Assembly (NCBI RefSeq): GCF_001438805.1
Contig: NZ_JQCF01000010.1
Location: 21,024 to 85,023, forward strand
Source: Companilactobacillus kimchiensis
GTDB lineage: Bacteria; Bacillota; Bacilli; Lactobacillales; Lactobacillaceae
Length of the DNA stretch: 64,000 nucleotides
Reading direction: 5' to 3'
Part shown: one piece after another, positions 1 to 8,350 of the stretch
Position numbering within the stretch: the first letter of the stretch is position 1
Layout: each line of letters begins with the position of its first letter
Position numbers and translations under genes: made by a program
Notes under the pieces: generated by a model
Database searches by the model: none
Told to the model about the DNA's origin: nothing
Seen by the model: the letters and a program-made list of their open reading frames with translations, nothing else

Positions 1-819
1 TTTGGGATCAATCTCAGGATCATCAAAGATGATTTTATCAACTGAATGAACTTTGATCGAACCACTGATAGGATTCTTGATACTCATCACGTTGGTTGTG
101 ATATCAGCCTCAATATTTGAACAATATTCAAAGGCCAAATCAGTCCTCAGAACCTTACAGTTGACCATCTTCAAACCATCGATATAACAAAGTCCTTGGT
201 CACTTTCAATCGTACAGTTGATCAAAGTTAGATTCTTAGTATTCCAAGCTAAATATTCACCACTGATTTTCGAATCATAGATCGTCACATTCTCACAATT
301 CCAGAAGGCATCTTTTGAAACAAAAGTTGAATTGTGAACCTCAATATTCTTCACACCATCAAAAACATAGTTACCAACAACGTTAAGATTTTCTGCATAG
401 ATATTTTCACTATCTTTACCAAAATAATTGCCATTAACTTGGACATCTTTTAACTTAATATCTTTACAAGTCCAAAGTGTTTCCTCTGCATCTGCAAAAT
501 GAACGTTATTCAAACGAATATCTGATGCTCGACGGAACAACTTAGGTGCTTGAAGAGCCGAATTATTGATTTCAATATCGTGAGTGTACCAAATTCCTGA
601 ACGTGACATAGTTTCAAAAATACTATTGTCGACTGTAACATGCTTGGCATACCACAATGGGTACTTCCATTTGAAGACAACATCTTCCAAATTTAAATCA
701 TGTGCTTCTTTCAGCGGTGATTCACCATTACCAAAAGTTGCATCGTTTAAGGCTAGGTCATGTCCCTTAAATAGAGAACGTTCACCTTCGTAATAACCTT
801 CATTAATTTGTTTTTTCAT
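1..819 (-). CDS. DUF3737 family protein, 3' end beyond the window edge
   Basis: The reading frame opens at an ATG at 819 after a GGAAG ribosome site and stays open for 273 codons to the window edge, so only the last few residues are missing if the family length of about 280 holds. The protein begins MKKQINEGYYEGERSLFKGH and carries many short hydrophobic strands with repeated I/L-x-N-S/C patterns (for example INNSAL, LINCTI, VHNSTF), which suggests a right-handed beta-helix. This matches my recollection of the DUF3737 family common in lactobacilli, whose function is unknown. It lies 28 bases downstream of the ABC exporter pair on the same strand and may be cotranscribed with it. Confidence 0.8.
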   Translation of the reverse strand, partial: MKKQINEGYYEGERSLFKGHDLALNDATFGNGESPLKEAHDLNLEDVVFKWKYPLWYAKHVTVDNSIFETMSRSGIWYTHDIEINNSALQAPKLFRRASDIRLNNVHFADAEETLWTCKDIKLKDVQVNGNYFGKDSENIYAENLNVVGNYVFDGVKNIEVHNSTFVSKDAFWNCENVTIYDSKISGEYLAWNTKNLTLINCTIESDQGLCYIDGLKMVNCKVLRTDLAFEYCSNIEADITTNVMSIKNPISGSIKVHSVDKIIFDDPEIDPK

Positions 820-847
820 AAATAATTCTTCCAATTCTTTTTTATAA

Positions 848-2638
848 TTAATTTTCTGATGATTGTAATTCATATAATTCTGCATAATGACCACCAGCAG
901 CCAAGAGTTCTTCATGGGTTCCCCGCTCAATAATACGACCCTGACTCAAAACCAGAATTTGATCTGCATCCTGAATGGTCGATAAACGGTGAGCAATCGC
1001 AATGGTCGTTCGATCATCACGCATTTTTGCCAAACCTTTAGTAATACTCTGTTCCGTTTGAGGATCAATATTTGCCGTCGCCTCATCCAAAATCAAAACT
1101 TTTGGATTTCTCACAATCGTTCGGGCAAATGAGATTAATTGACGTTGACCTGTTGAAAAACTGGCCCCACGTTCAATGACTTTAGCATGATATTTTCCCG
1201 GTAATTTTTGAATAAAACTATCAGCATCAACAAACTGACCAGCCTGTTCAACCTGTGCATCAGTAATCTGCTCATCAAACATACGAATATTCTTAGCAAT
1301 ATCACCATAAAATAGATATGGCTCTTGAATTACCAAGCCTAATTTCTGACGCAATTCTTTCGTTGAATAATCACGAATATCATGGTTATCCAACAGAATC
1401 TGACCCTCGCCAAACTCATAAAATCTCAATAACAAACTGATAATTGAACTCTTGCCACTCCCGGTATGACCAACAAAGGCGACCGTCTGTCCAGGTTCAA
1501 CTGTAAAGTTAATATCTTTTAGAACTGGCTTCCCTGGCACATAACTGAACGTCACATGGCGGAATTCAATCTTTCCTTCAACAATTTCAGCTGAGCTTTC
1601 CTCATTTTGAACTGGAGCATTGGTATCATTATCAAACAACTTCATGATCCGATATCCGGCCACTAGTCCATCCTGGAAGAAAGACATGTAATTCATGACA
1701 TCTGATAACGGATTGAAGAAATTCTGTTGATAAGACAAGAAGGCATATATGACACCTGCTTCAACTAAAGTATTCATGCTCTGCCAACCAAAACCACTCA
1801 ATGAAATAACCTCTGCCAGTGTAAACATCAAACTGATAGTCGGATAAAGCAAGAACGCATTAACATTGATCATCTTATTTCGCATTTGGAAATAAGCTCC
1901 ATTACGGTCTTCAAATTCGGACGTCATTCGTTTTTGCTGTCCAAATTGTTGAATTATATTAATTCCCATTAACGATTCATTCAGTTTCGTATTAATTTGG
2001 CTCAAATATTCTCGTAAATGTTGATAAATTTTAAAACTCAAACGTTGATATAACCAAACTAAAAAATACAAGACTATTACAAACATTACTGTCGCCACAG
2101 CCAACACGACATTAACCGACAGCATTGCGATAAAAGCTGAAACCATGGCAAAGAATGCTACGAAAATCATCAAAAATAAAGTCCAAAAATTATAGAGTGT
2201 CTTCGTATCATTAGTCACCCGTGACACAATTGATCCAGCCGGAGTTGTGTCAAAATAATTTAAACCCAAAGTATGTAATTTATGAAATAATTGGCTTCTA
2301 ATTTTTTCTAACGTTCGTTCAGCTCCCATAGCAAAAGCAAATTCTTCAATAAATTGAATAATCGCCTTGATGATAGTTCCCAAAGCATATAGCAATGCAA
2401 AACTAATAATGATCTGCATACCGGTACTTTGGTGAGTCAAGTAATGATCCATATAGAATTGCAACATTCTTGGTAGCATCACATTAATGACACTCAAGAG
2501 AACGGCAAAAACAATGGCGATAAAAAATTGGCGTTTGAATAACCAAGCAAATTTAAATAAACGTTTTAAAACTCGGTGTTGATCCTTTTTAGACAAGGAA
2601 TGAATTTCATCCAAGGTCTTCTCGTTCTCATTTTTCAT
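848..2638 (-). CDS. Heterodimeric multidrug ABC exporter, LmrD-type subunit with the canonical catalytic Glu
   Basis: This is a 596-residue half-transporter with an N-terminal six-helix membrane domain (about residues 30-330) and a C-terminal nucleotide-binding domain. Walker A is GHTGSGKS at 390-397, Walker B is VLILDE at 514-519 with catalytic Glu519, and the H-loop His is H550. The signature motif is degenerate, FSTGQ (494-498) instead of LSGGQ. Its start overlaps the end of the upstream partner by 11 bases, which suggests coupled translation. The two subunits complement each other: this one supplies the active Walker B, the partner the good signature. That is the arrangement known for LmrCD, BmrCD and TM287/288 drug exporters; the substrate here is unknown. 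Confidence 0.85.
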   Translation of the reverse strand: MKNENEKTLDEIHSLSKKDQHRVLKRLFKFAWLFKRQFFIAIVFAVLLSVINVMLPRMLQFYMDHYLTHQSTGMQIIISFALLYALGTIIKAIIQFIEEFAFAMGAERTLEKIRSQLFHKLHTLGLNYFDTTPAGSIVSRVTNDTKTLYNFWTLFLMIFVAFFAMVSAFIAMLSVNVVLAVATVMFVIVLYFLVWLYQRLSFKIYQHLREYLSQINTKLNESLMGINIIQQFGQQKRMTSEFEDRNGAYFQMRNKMINVNAFLLYPTISLMFTLAEVISLSGFGWQSMNTLVEAGVIYAFLSYQQNFFNPLSDVMNYMSFFQDGLVAGYRIMKLFDNDTNAPVQNEESSAEIVEGKIEFRHVTFSYVPGKPVLKDINFTVEPGQTVAFVGHTGSGKSSIISLLLRFYEFGEGQILLDNHDIRDYSTKELRQKLGLVIQEPYLFYGDIAKNIRMFDEQITDAQVEQAGQFVDADSFIQKLPGKYHAKVIERGASFSTGQRQLISFARTIVRNPKVLILDEATANIDPQTEQSITKGLAKMRDDRTTIAIAHRLSTIQDADQILVLSQGRIIERGTHEELLAAGGHYAELYELQSSEN

Positions 2639-4388
2639 TACTCAACCTCCCCTCAAGTTCAGCATTCTTAGCTTGTAAGTTAAAGGTATCAGCATACCAA
2701 CCAGCTTGATTTAGTAGCTCTTGATGTGTTCCCTTTTCAACAATCGTGCCATCAGCCACTACAATAATTTCGTCAGCATTTTCAACTGAACTCAAGCGAC
2801 TGGCTGCGATAATGGTTGTTCCATGACGACGATTATCGGCAATTCTAGTTTCAATATTTCGTTCAGTTTTCGAATCAACCGCTGACAAAGAATCATCCAG
2901 AATCAATAACTTTGGATCACTCAAAACTGCTCGAGCAATGGCTAAACGTTGTTTCTGACCACCAGATAAAGACACTCCTAATTCACCGACCTGGGTATCA
3001 TAGCCATCAGACATCTGGCTAATATCGCCATCTAAGTCAGCAATGTGAGTAGCCGATTCAACCTGCTCCTCAGTTGCCTTAATATTGGCAAATCGCACAT
3101 TGTTTCGAACATCAGTTGAAAACAAAAAATTAGTTTGTGGTACATAGCCAATCGTATCCAAATAGCTATTCAAATCATATTTACGAATATCAATTTTACC
3201 GACATTAATGGCACCATCGTAATGATCAAAGTCACGCATCAATAGCCCAATAATGGTTGATTTACCACCACCAGTTGGACCAACGATACCCAACGTTTGA
3301 CCAGCATTCAATTTGAAATGAACATTTCTTAAAGCTGTCGCCTGATCATCTGGATAATGGAATTTATCAATTGCAAAGTTGATCGAACCATTAGGAACTG
3401 TCGTAAATGCATTCTCAGTTTTAACTAAGGATGATTTTTCGGCTAATAATTCATCAATTCGGTCATAACTAGCTGAACCACGTTCCAAAAGGTTAAACAA
3501 ACTCCCGACAGCATACATTGGCCACATTAATTCAGCCATATAAGTGATGAAAGAAACTAATTGACCAATCGTAATCCGTTGATTTAATACCGCTAGACCA
3601 CCAAAAATAATCGTTAAAGTATAAGAGATCCCCATAATCAACGTCGTTAGTGGATCAAACATTGCATCCAGACGATATGAGCGTTTATTAGCTTTGATAT
3701 TTTCATCAACGTACTTGTCAAAATCAGCTTCGTCTTCTTTTTCTTGTCCTAAAGCTTTTAAAACTTTAATACCAACGATACTTTCCTGAGTTTTATTATT
3801 GATATTAGAAAAAGCTGCTTGTGAATCTTTAAAAGCTGTATGAATCTTGCCACCTAAGACATTTGCCATTAGCGCCAGTAATAACAATGGCAATACTGCC
3901 ATTAAAGTTAACCGCCAATTAATAAACAAACCCATAGCTAAGATCATTGAGGTTCCCGTGATCAAGGAATCAGCCAAGGTTAAAATACCTGGACCTGCCA
4001 CATCACGAACCGCATCAATATCATTAGTCGCATGAGCCATCAAATCACCTGTTCGCCATTTTTGATAAAAGGTGCTATCCATTTTCATAAAATGCCGGAA
4101 CAAACGACTCCGCAGTTCACGTTCCAGAACATAAGAACTACCATAGATCATTTTTTGCCATAAAAACCGTAATAAATATTGTAAAATGGCAACGACAAAT
4201 AATATCGTCATATTTATAGCAAGATATCTAGTTGTCATATTTTTTTTACTGACCGTATCCACGATATTTCCAATAATCCGTGGTGGTATCACATTACAAA
4301 TTGCTACTAAAATCAGTGCGGTCACACCAATTAAATATTGTTTCCATTGGCGTTTAAAAAACCAACTTAATCGAGAAAAAATCCCCAT
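2628..4388 (-). CDS. Heterodimeric multidrug ABC exporter, LmrC-type subunit with a degenerate ATP site
   Basis: This is a 586-residue half-transporter. I start it at the ATG at 4388 (protein MGIFSRLSWFFKRQW), after GGTGGTGAG, because longer starts run into the promoter. Walker A is GPTGGGKST and the signature is a perfect LSGGQ. The Walker B ends in LLILDD, so Asp replaces the catalytic Glu, and the H-loop reads ASRLS, so Ser replaces His. Both changes mark the non-hydrolysing site of a heterodimeric exporter, as in LmrC. It is first in a two-gene operon and sits behind a promoter with the 19-base spacer typical of MerR-family control, which fits induction by drugs or other amphiphiles. Confidence 0.85.
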   Translation of the reverse strand: MGIFSRLSWFFKRQWKQYLIGVTALILVAICNVIPPRIIGNIVDTVSKKNMTTRYLAINMTILFVVAILQYLLRFLWQKMIYGSSYVLERELRSRLFRHFMKMDSTFYQKWRTGDLMAHATNDIDAVRDVAGPGILTLADSLITGTSMILAMGLFINWRLTLMAVLPLLLLALMANVLGGKIHTAFKDSQAAFSNINNKTQESIVGIKVLKALGQEKEDEADFDKYVDENIKANKRSYRLDAMFDPLTTLIMGISYTLTIIFGGLAVLNQRITIGQLVSFITYMAELMWPMYAVGSLFNLLERGSASYDRIDELLAEKSSLVKTENAFTTVPNGSINFAIDKFHYPDDQATALRNVHFKLNAGQTLGIVGPTGGGKSTIIGLLMRDFDHYDGAINVGKIDIRKYDLNSYLDTIGYVPQTNFLFSTDVRNNVRFANIKATEEQVESATHIADLDGDISQMSDGYDTQVGELGVSLSGGQKQRLAIARAVLSDPKLLILDDSLSAVDSKTERNIETRIADNRRHGTTIIAASRLSSVENADEIIVVADGTIVEKGTHQELLNQAGWYADTFNLQAKNAELEGRLSNEK

Positions 4389-4431
4389 AATTATCTCACC
4401 ACCTAAAATCCCTATCATAACTTTGATAACA

Positions 4432-4463
4432 ACTTTACACCCTAGAGTAGACTTTAACTCAAG
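4432..4463 (-). promoter_or_regulatory. MerR-type promoter with overlapping dyad, upstream of the ABC exporter operon
   Basis: On the minus strand a -35 TTGAGT (4457-4462) and a -10 TAAAGT (4432-4437) are separated by 19 bases. The spacer carries an imperfect dyad, CTTGAGT-N8-ACTCTAG (4442-4463). An over-long spacer with a dyad inside it is the hallmark of promoters controlled by MerR-family activators. Transcription would start about 40 bases before the LmrC-type start codon. No merR gene is in the window, so the regulator would be encoded elsewhere. Confidence 0.6.
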
Positions 4464-4520
4464 CAAAAGGTCTCAGTTTTTTTAATGAAAACGGCTACAT
4501 AGTGAATGATTTTTTTAAAC

Positions 4521-4575
4521 AAAAAAGGTTCCCTCTTATCTTACGGATTTTTCCTGTTTGTAAGATAGCAGAGAA
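4521..4575 (-). terminator. Intrinsic terminator between the DUF2255 gene and the ABC exporter
   Basis: Minus-strand arms at 4560-4575 and 4529-4544 pair over 14 of 16 positions around a 15-base loop and are followed by a T run (4526-4521). It ends the MFS-SDR-DUF2255 transcript before the MerR-type promoter. The remaining bases of the 324-base gap hold that promoter and a coding-like remnant. Confidence 0.65.
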
Positions 4576-4595
4576 TCTTTTATCAATCAGTTAGC

Positions 4596-4712
4596 TTAAA
4601 TATTTTGGTAGGAATACGTAATTTTATCAATAGTTGCAGATAAAAAGCCTTAAATTTCTTCACCAACTGCAGCATTATCATCATCAAGTAGTGTCACATC
4701 CCTGAATCTAAT
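4596..4712 (-). pseudogene. Coding-like remnant directly after the DUF2255 gene
   Basis: In the same frame as the DUF2255 gene, the codons after its TAG read IRFRDVTLLDDDNAAVGEEI, then TAA, then GFLSATIDKITYSYQNI and a final TAA. Both stretches look like protein rather than random AT-rich sequence, so this may be the eroded C-terminus of a lost gene of the operon. I do not recognise the family, and chance cannot be excluded at this length. Confidence 0.3.
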
Positions 4713-5093
4713 CTATCTAGGAATGATCTCAATTGTAGAGCTTTGTGGTCCTGCTTGAACCATTGGTGATAAATAAGAACTCCCCTTATACTTTTCTTCG
4801 TAACCTTGATCAACTAAAGCATTAACTCTATCATCATTAAGTTTTTCAAAAGTTACTTCATGATTTGATCCATCTAAAAAAATTCTACCGGCTTTTTGCT
4901 TGATTGCTGAATTATACCAGCGAGAATTTTGACCATTCCAAGCCCTGATAAATAATCTACCATCTGTTACTACTGACCAGATCCATGTTGGTGTTCCATA
5001 AGTTTTTCCATCATCATAAAATGGTGAAACTTGAAAATCATCGGCCTTTGAAAAATTTTGAAGCTGTTCTGCCGTCCATGTTTTTTTGTTCAT
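4713..5093 (-). CDS. DUF2255 family protein
   Basis: This is a 126-residue soluble protein with the family pattern SPFYDDGKTYGTPTWIWSVV, then RAWNGQNSRWY and QKAGRI, typical of DUF2255 proteins. These resemble small pyridoxamine-phosphate-oxidase/deazaflavin-like split-barrel proteins, but the reaction is not established. It is full length and starts at an ATG at 5093. It is the last intact gene of the MFS-SDR-DUF2255 set, which lies divergent from a LysR regulator. A coding-like tail follows the stop in the same frame. Confidence 0.85.
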   Translation of the reverse strand: MNKKTWTAEQLQNFSKADDFQVSPFYDDGKTYGTPTWIWSVVTDGRLFIRAWNGQNSRWYNSAIKQKAGRIFLDGSNHEVTFEKLNDDRVNALVDQGYEEKYKGSSYLSPMVQAGPQSSTIEIIPR

Positions 5094-5228
5094 AATATTT
5101 CTCCCAATTATTAAGGTCTATTTGTTTTCGACTTATATGCTATAGAATAAAGTTCAATTACTTTAATAGCTAATACTTATAATGCATTTAAAACTATACA
5201 AAAATGTAATAATAGCGACTAACCTTGA

Positions 5229-5972
5229 TTACCAAGGTTGATTTGTTGGTCCAACGGTAAACTCACTAACATTTGTGTCATCAGGTTGATCAATTGCAAA
5301 GGCTACAACATTTGCAACTCTAGAAGGACTAATTTGGTATTTATCATAATTAGCTTGCATTGCTTTTGCTGCATCGGGGTCAGTGATCGTATCCAATAAT
5401 TCGGTATGAATTGCTGCAGGGTAAATTGTAGCTGTTCGAATATTACTGTTTGCTTGAGCCGATTCCATTCTCAAAACTTCCATTAAATCACGAACCGCAT
5501 GTTTGGTTGCACCATAGACACCAACCCCAGGATATGGCTTTAAACCTGCAACTGATGAAGTAGTAATAATGTGACCACCGTTTTGTTCTTTGAAAGTTGG
5601 CATAACTGCTGCAATGCCATTTAAAACACCCTTGATGTTGACATCCACAGTCTTGTTCCATTCGTCAGTCTTCAACTTATCAATTTCAGAACTTGGCATT
5701 AAACCGGCATTCAAGAAAATAACATCAACTTTGCCAAATTCCTTTTTAGCAGCTTCGACTAAGGCTTTACTGTCATCAGGATTGACAACATCAGTAATTT
5801 TGTAAATTGCTTCTCCACCGTTTTCCTTGATTTTATTCACAATTTGCTGAAGCTTGTCTTCACGACGTGCTCCCAAAACTAATTTGGCACCCTTACTAGC
5901 TAATAACATAGCTGTTGCTGCTCCAATACCACTTGATGCTCCTGTAATAACTACTACTTTATTTTTAATCAT
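5229..5972 (-). CDS. Classical short-chain dehydrogenase/reductase
   Basis: This is a 247-residue NAD(P)-dependent oxidoreductase with a Rossmann fold. The cofactor motif TGASSGIG spans residues 10-17, NAG is at 88-90, and the catalytic set is N112, S140, Y153 and K157 (YGATK). Arg36-Arg37 after the second strand would favour NADP. The length is normal for the classical SDR class. It sits 12 bases after the MFS gene in the same operon. The substrate cannot be told from the sequence; together with the transporter and the LysR regulator it may handle a toxic carbonyl or quinone compound. Confidence 0.85.
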   Translation of the reverse strand: MIKNKVVVITGASSGIGAATAMLLASKGAKLVLGARREDKLQQIVNKIKENGGEAIYKITDVVNPDDSKALVEAAKKEFGKVDVIFLNAGLMPSSEIDKLKTDEWNKTVDVNIKGVLNGIAAVMPTFKEQNGGHIITTSSVAGLKPYPGVGVYGATKHAVRDLMEVLRMESAQANSNIRTATIYPAAIHTELLDTITDPDAAKAMQANYDKYQISPSRVANVVAFAIDQPDDTNVSEFTVGPTNQPW

Positions 5973-5984
5973 ATTTATGATCTC

Positions 5985-7178
5985 CTATTTAATTTGACTT
6001 TCTATTTCATTTAATTCACTGTGAACCATTTTATTTCTTACTAAAATTACTGCAAAAGTTACTAATAACATGACAATTCCACCAATTGGCAACATTATCA
6101 ATCCGCTTGAACTCAGCAGGATACCTCCGACACTAGTACCGATGGTCGTTCCGACATTTCCTAATGAGATGAATAATCCATTTGCAAGGTCCAAACTCTC
6201 TGGAATTGCCGCAGAAATCAAGTATTGTTGGATATTGTTACCAATTCCGTAAATCATTCCCCAAAGGAGAATAACTGGGAACATTAATAATGTTGATTGT
6301 GCTAAGGCGATAATTAATAAATAAACAACGATCATTAAAAATGGATAGATGATTACTAATTTACGCGGTGCACGTGATAGCACATTTCCAGCTATTAAGT
6401 TTCCGACGATACTCATTAAACCAAAAATGAATAATGCCAAACTCAATTGAGTCGCTGAAAAGTTACTTAATTGAGATAATAAATCTGAAACATATCCGTA
6501 GACAACGAACAAAACACTACCAATTAAAATTGTGCCTGCGCCAGATACCCAAAGTGATTGTTTAACTAGAACCTGTTGCACACTAGCTTTTTCTTTATCC
6601 TCAGTAGACGTAGTTTCTTTTGTATCTTGCTTTGGAAGAAGAAAGTAATTCAAAACCAAAGCGGCTAAACTGACCAAGGCGAAAAAATACATTGCTGCTG
6701 AATATGAAACGTTATTGGCAATCAACGTTGTAATCGGAGTACCTAAAACTGTACCAGCACTAACACCGATCATTACTCTTGAAACTGCTTTAGAAGCCTC
6801 ACCCATATCTGAAACTTCAGCGGCAATCGTAAATGCCAATGAACAATAAACTGGATGCAATACTGCTGGTAGTAATCTGAAGAATAATGCCAATCCAAAG
6901 TTCGTAACTAAGCCACCCAAGATATTTGAAACGACGAATAATAACAACGTGGCCAGCATTATTTTTCTGCGATTAATTTTTCTGACAATAATTGGCATAA
7001 TTGAACCGAAGATTGCAACTATCAAGGCAAACATACTGACGAACAATCCTGATGTAGCAGTTGACACTCCAAATCGTTGACTAATAATAGGTAAAATTCC
7101 TAAAATACCTACTTCAGTGTTCAAAATACTAAAAGTACCTATTGCTAATGTAAGAATCAATAATTTTTTATTTCTCAT
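5985..7178 (-). CDS. MFS transporter, DHA1/AraJ-type efflux family
   Basis: This is a 397-residue protein with about 12 membrane helices and a charged central loop (KQDTKETTSTEDKEKAS). I start it at the ATG at 7178 (MRNKKLLILTLAIGT), after AAGAGGTC; the longer frame has no better ribosome site. The first half resembles the AraJ/YdhP drug-efflux branch of the major facilitator family, for example the NTEVGILGILP segment in helix 1. It is the first gene of the operon with an SDR and a DUF2255 protein and diverges from a LysR regulator. The exported compound is unknown. Confidence 0.8.
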   Translation of the reverse strand: MRNKKLLILTLAIGTFSILNTEVGILGILPIISQRFGVSTATSGLFVSMFALIVAIFGSIMPIIVRKINRRKIMLATLLLFVVSNILGGLVTNFGLALFFRLLPAVLHPVYCSLAFTIAAEVSDMGEASKAVSRVMIGVSAGTVLGTPITTLIANNVSYSAAMYFFALVSLAALVLNYFLLPKQDTKETTSTEDKEKASVQQVLVKQSLWVSGAGTILIGSVLFVVYGYVSDLLSQLSNFSATQLSLALFIFGLMSIVGNLIAGNVLSRAPRKLVIIYPFLMIVVYLLIIALAQSTLLMFPVILLWGMIYGIGNNIQQYLISAAIPESLDLANGLFISLGNVGTTIGTSVGGILLSSSGLIMLPIGGIVMLLVTFAVILVRNKMVHSELNEIESQIK

Positions 7179-7348
7179 ATAAGACCTCTTTTTTCTATGT
7201 GATTTATGTAAACTCATAAAATATCTATTTTGACTGTTTGACAACGTCATGTCTTAATCAATGACATTAGTATAAAACCTAATTTTGCACTTGAAAATTT
7301 ACTATTTTGAATGCTAGTATAAATACAATTAATACTGGAGGCTTGATG

Positions 7349-8215
7349 ATGATTGACTTTTATTTATTAGAAGCATTAGTGACATTCGATGAATATGGAA
7401 CCCTTGCTAAAGCAGCCGAACACTTGGGTGTTACTCAACCGGCATTGACTCACGCCCTGAAAAACCTCGAGGAAAAATTGAGTGTACAACTATTCGATCG
7501 TAAGCCTAACCGACTTTACTTAACTGACACCGGTAAATATGCTGTTCAACAGGCCAAAAGAGTGATTGCTGCCAATTACAAATTCACCGATAAAGTCAAA
7601 CTCTTTGAGCAGAATCAATCAACTATCACTATCGGAGCAAATGCTCCAGGTCCACTGATAGTTATCCGCTCATTACATCTGGAGAATCTTGTCGTTCAAG
7701 ATGAACACGTTCAGCAGGATTTTGAAAAAGTACTTACTGAAGAACAATTAACTTGTCTATTAACAAATGAACCTTTAAACACTACCGAGATAAACTCAAT
7801 TTTTCTTGGTAGTGAAAGAATGGCTGTCAACTTAACATCTGATAACAACCTAGCTAAAATTGAATCACTAAAATTTGCTGATTTAGCTGGTAATACTTTT
7901 CTATGCCCACAAGAAATAGGTTTTTGGAAGGATATCTATGAATCACAAATCCCTAATGGCAAATTTATCTATCAGGACCAATCAGCTGAATATAAGGAAC
8001 TACTAAACTTTTCAAGTCTGCCATTTTTCACAACAAATCTAACTAAACTGGATCCTAACTGGGGTGATAATCTGCCTAATAATCGTGTATTTAAACCCTT
8101 AACGGATGTATCGGCGAATCAAACCTTTTACATTAGCTTCTTGAAACGTAATCAAAATAGATTAAAATCATTAATTCAAAAGGCTCAGGATCAATGGTCA
8201 ACAGTTGATTTTTAA
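7349..8215 (+). CDS. LysR family transcriptional regulator
   Basis: This is a 288-residue regulator with an N-terminal winged helix (LAKAAEHLGVTQPALTHALK, about residues 20-40) and a C-terminal effector domain. I choose the ATG at 7349 because GGAGG at 7337-7341 is seven bases away; 7346 is also possible. It is divergent from the MFS-SDR-DUF2255 operon with about 170 bases between the starts, the classic layout for a LysR protein that controls its neighbours. The effector domain is weakly conserved and gives no ligand clue. Confidence 0.85.
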   Translation: MIDFYLLEALVTFDEYGTLAKAAEHLGVTQPALTHALKNLEEKLSVQLFDRKPNRLYLTDTGKYAVQQAKRVIAANYKFTDKVKLFEQNQSTITIGANAPGPLIVIRSLHLENLVVQDEHVQQDFEKVLTEEQLTCLLTNEPLNTTEINSIFLGSERMAVNLTSDNNLAKIESLKFADLAGNTFLCPQEIGFWKDIYESQIPNGKFIYQDQSAEYKELLNFSSLPFFTTNLTKLDPNWGDNLPNNRVFKPLTDVSANQTFYISFLKRNQNRLKSLIQKAQDQWSTVDF

Positions 8216-8241
8216 CTCTAAAAACTTCTAATATTTAGACA

Positions 8242-8288
8242 AAAAAAGAGTATTACCTGCATTTAACACACAGGTAATACTCTTTTTT
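8242..8288. terminator. Bidirectional terminator between the LysR gene and lactate oxidase
   Basis: A perfect 12-base-pair stem, GAGTATTACCTG (8248-8259) with CAGGTAATACTC (8271-8282), is flanked by A and T runs on both sides, so it can end transcription from both converging genes. Confidence 0.9.
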
Positions 8289-8350
8289 AAACATATTTTA
8301 TTAAATATAATAATTTCAAAACATAAAACTAACACCTTAACTATCGAATA

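Noticed and set aside
4388..4466. Longer N-terminus for the LmrC-type subunit
   Set aside because: The extra codons overlap the MerR-type promoter and lack a ribosome site.
4186..4485. Plus-strand hydrophobic frame of 99 codons opposite the LmrC-type gene
   Set aside because: Its hydrophobicity reflects the membrane helices of the true gene on the other strand.
4389..4712. BmrB-like leader peptide attenuator before the ABC exporter
   Set aside because: The terminator lies upstream of the MerR-type promoter, and no leader peptide with a ribosome site precedes a competing hairpin.
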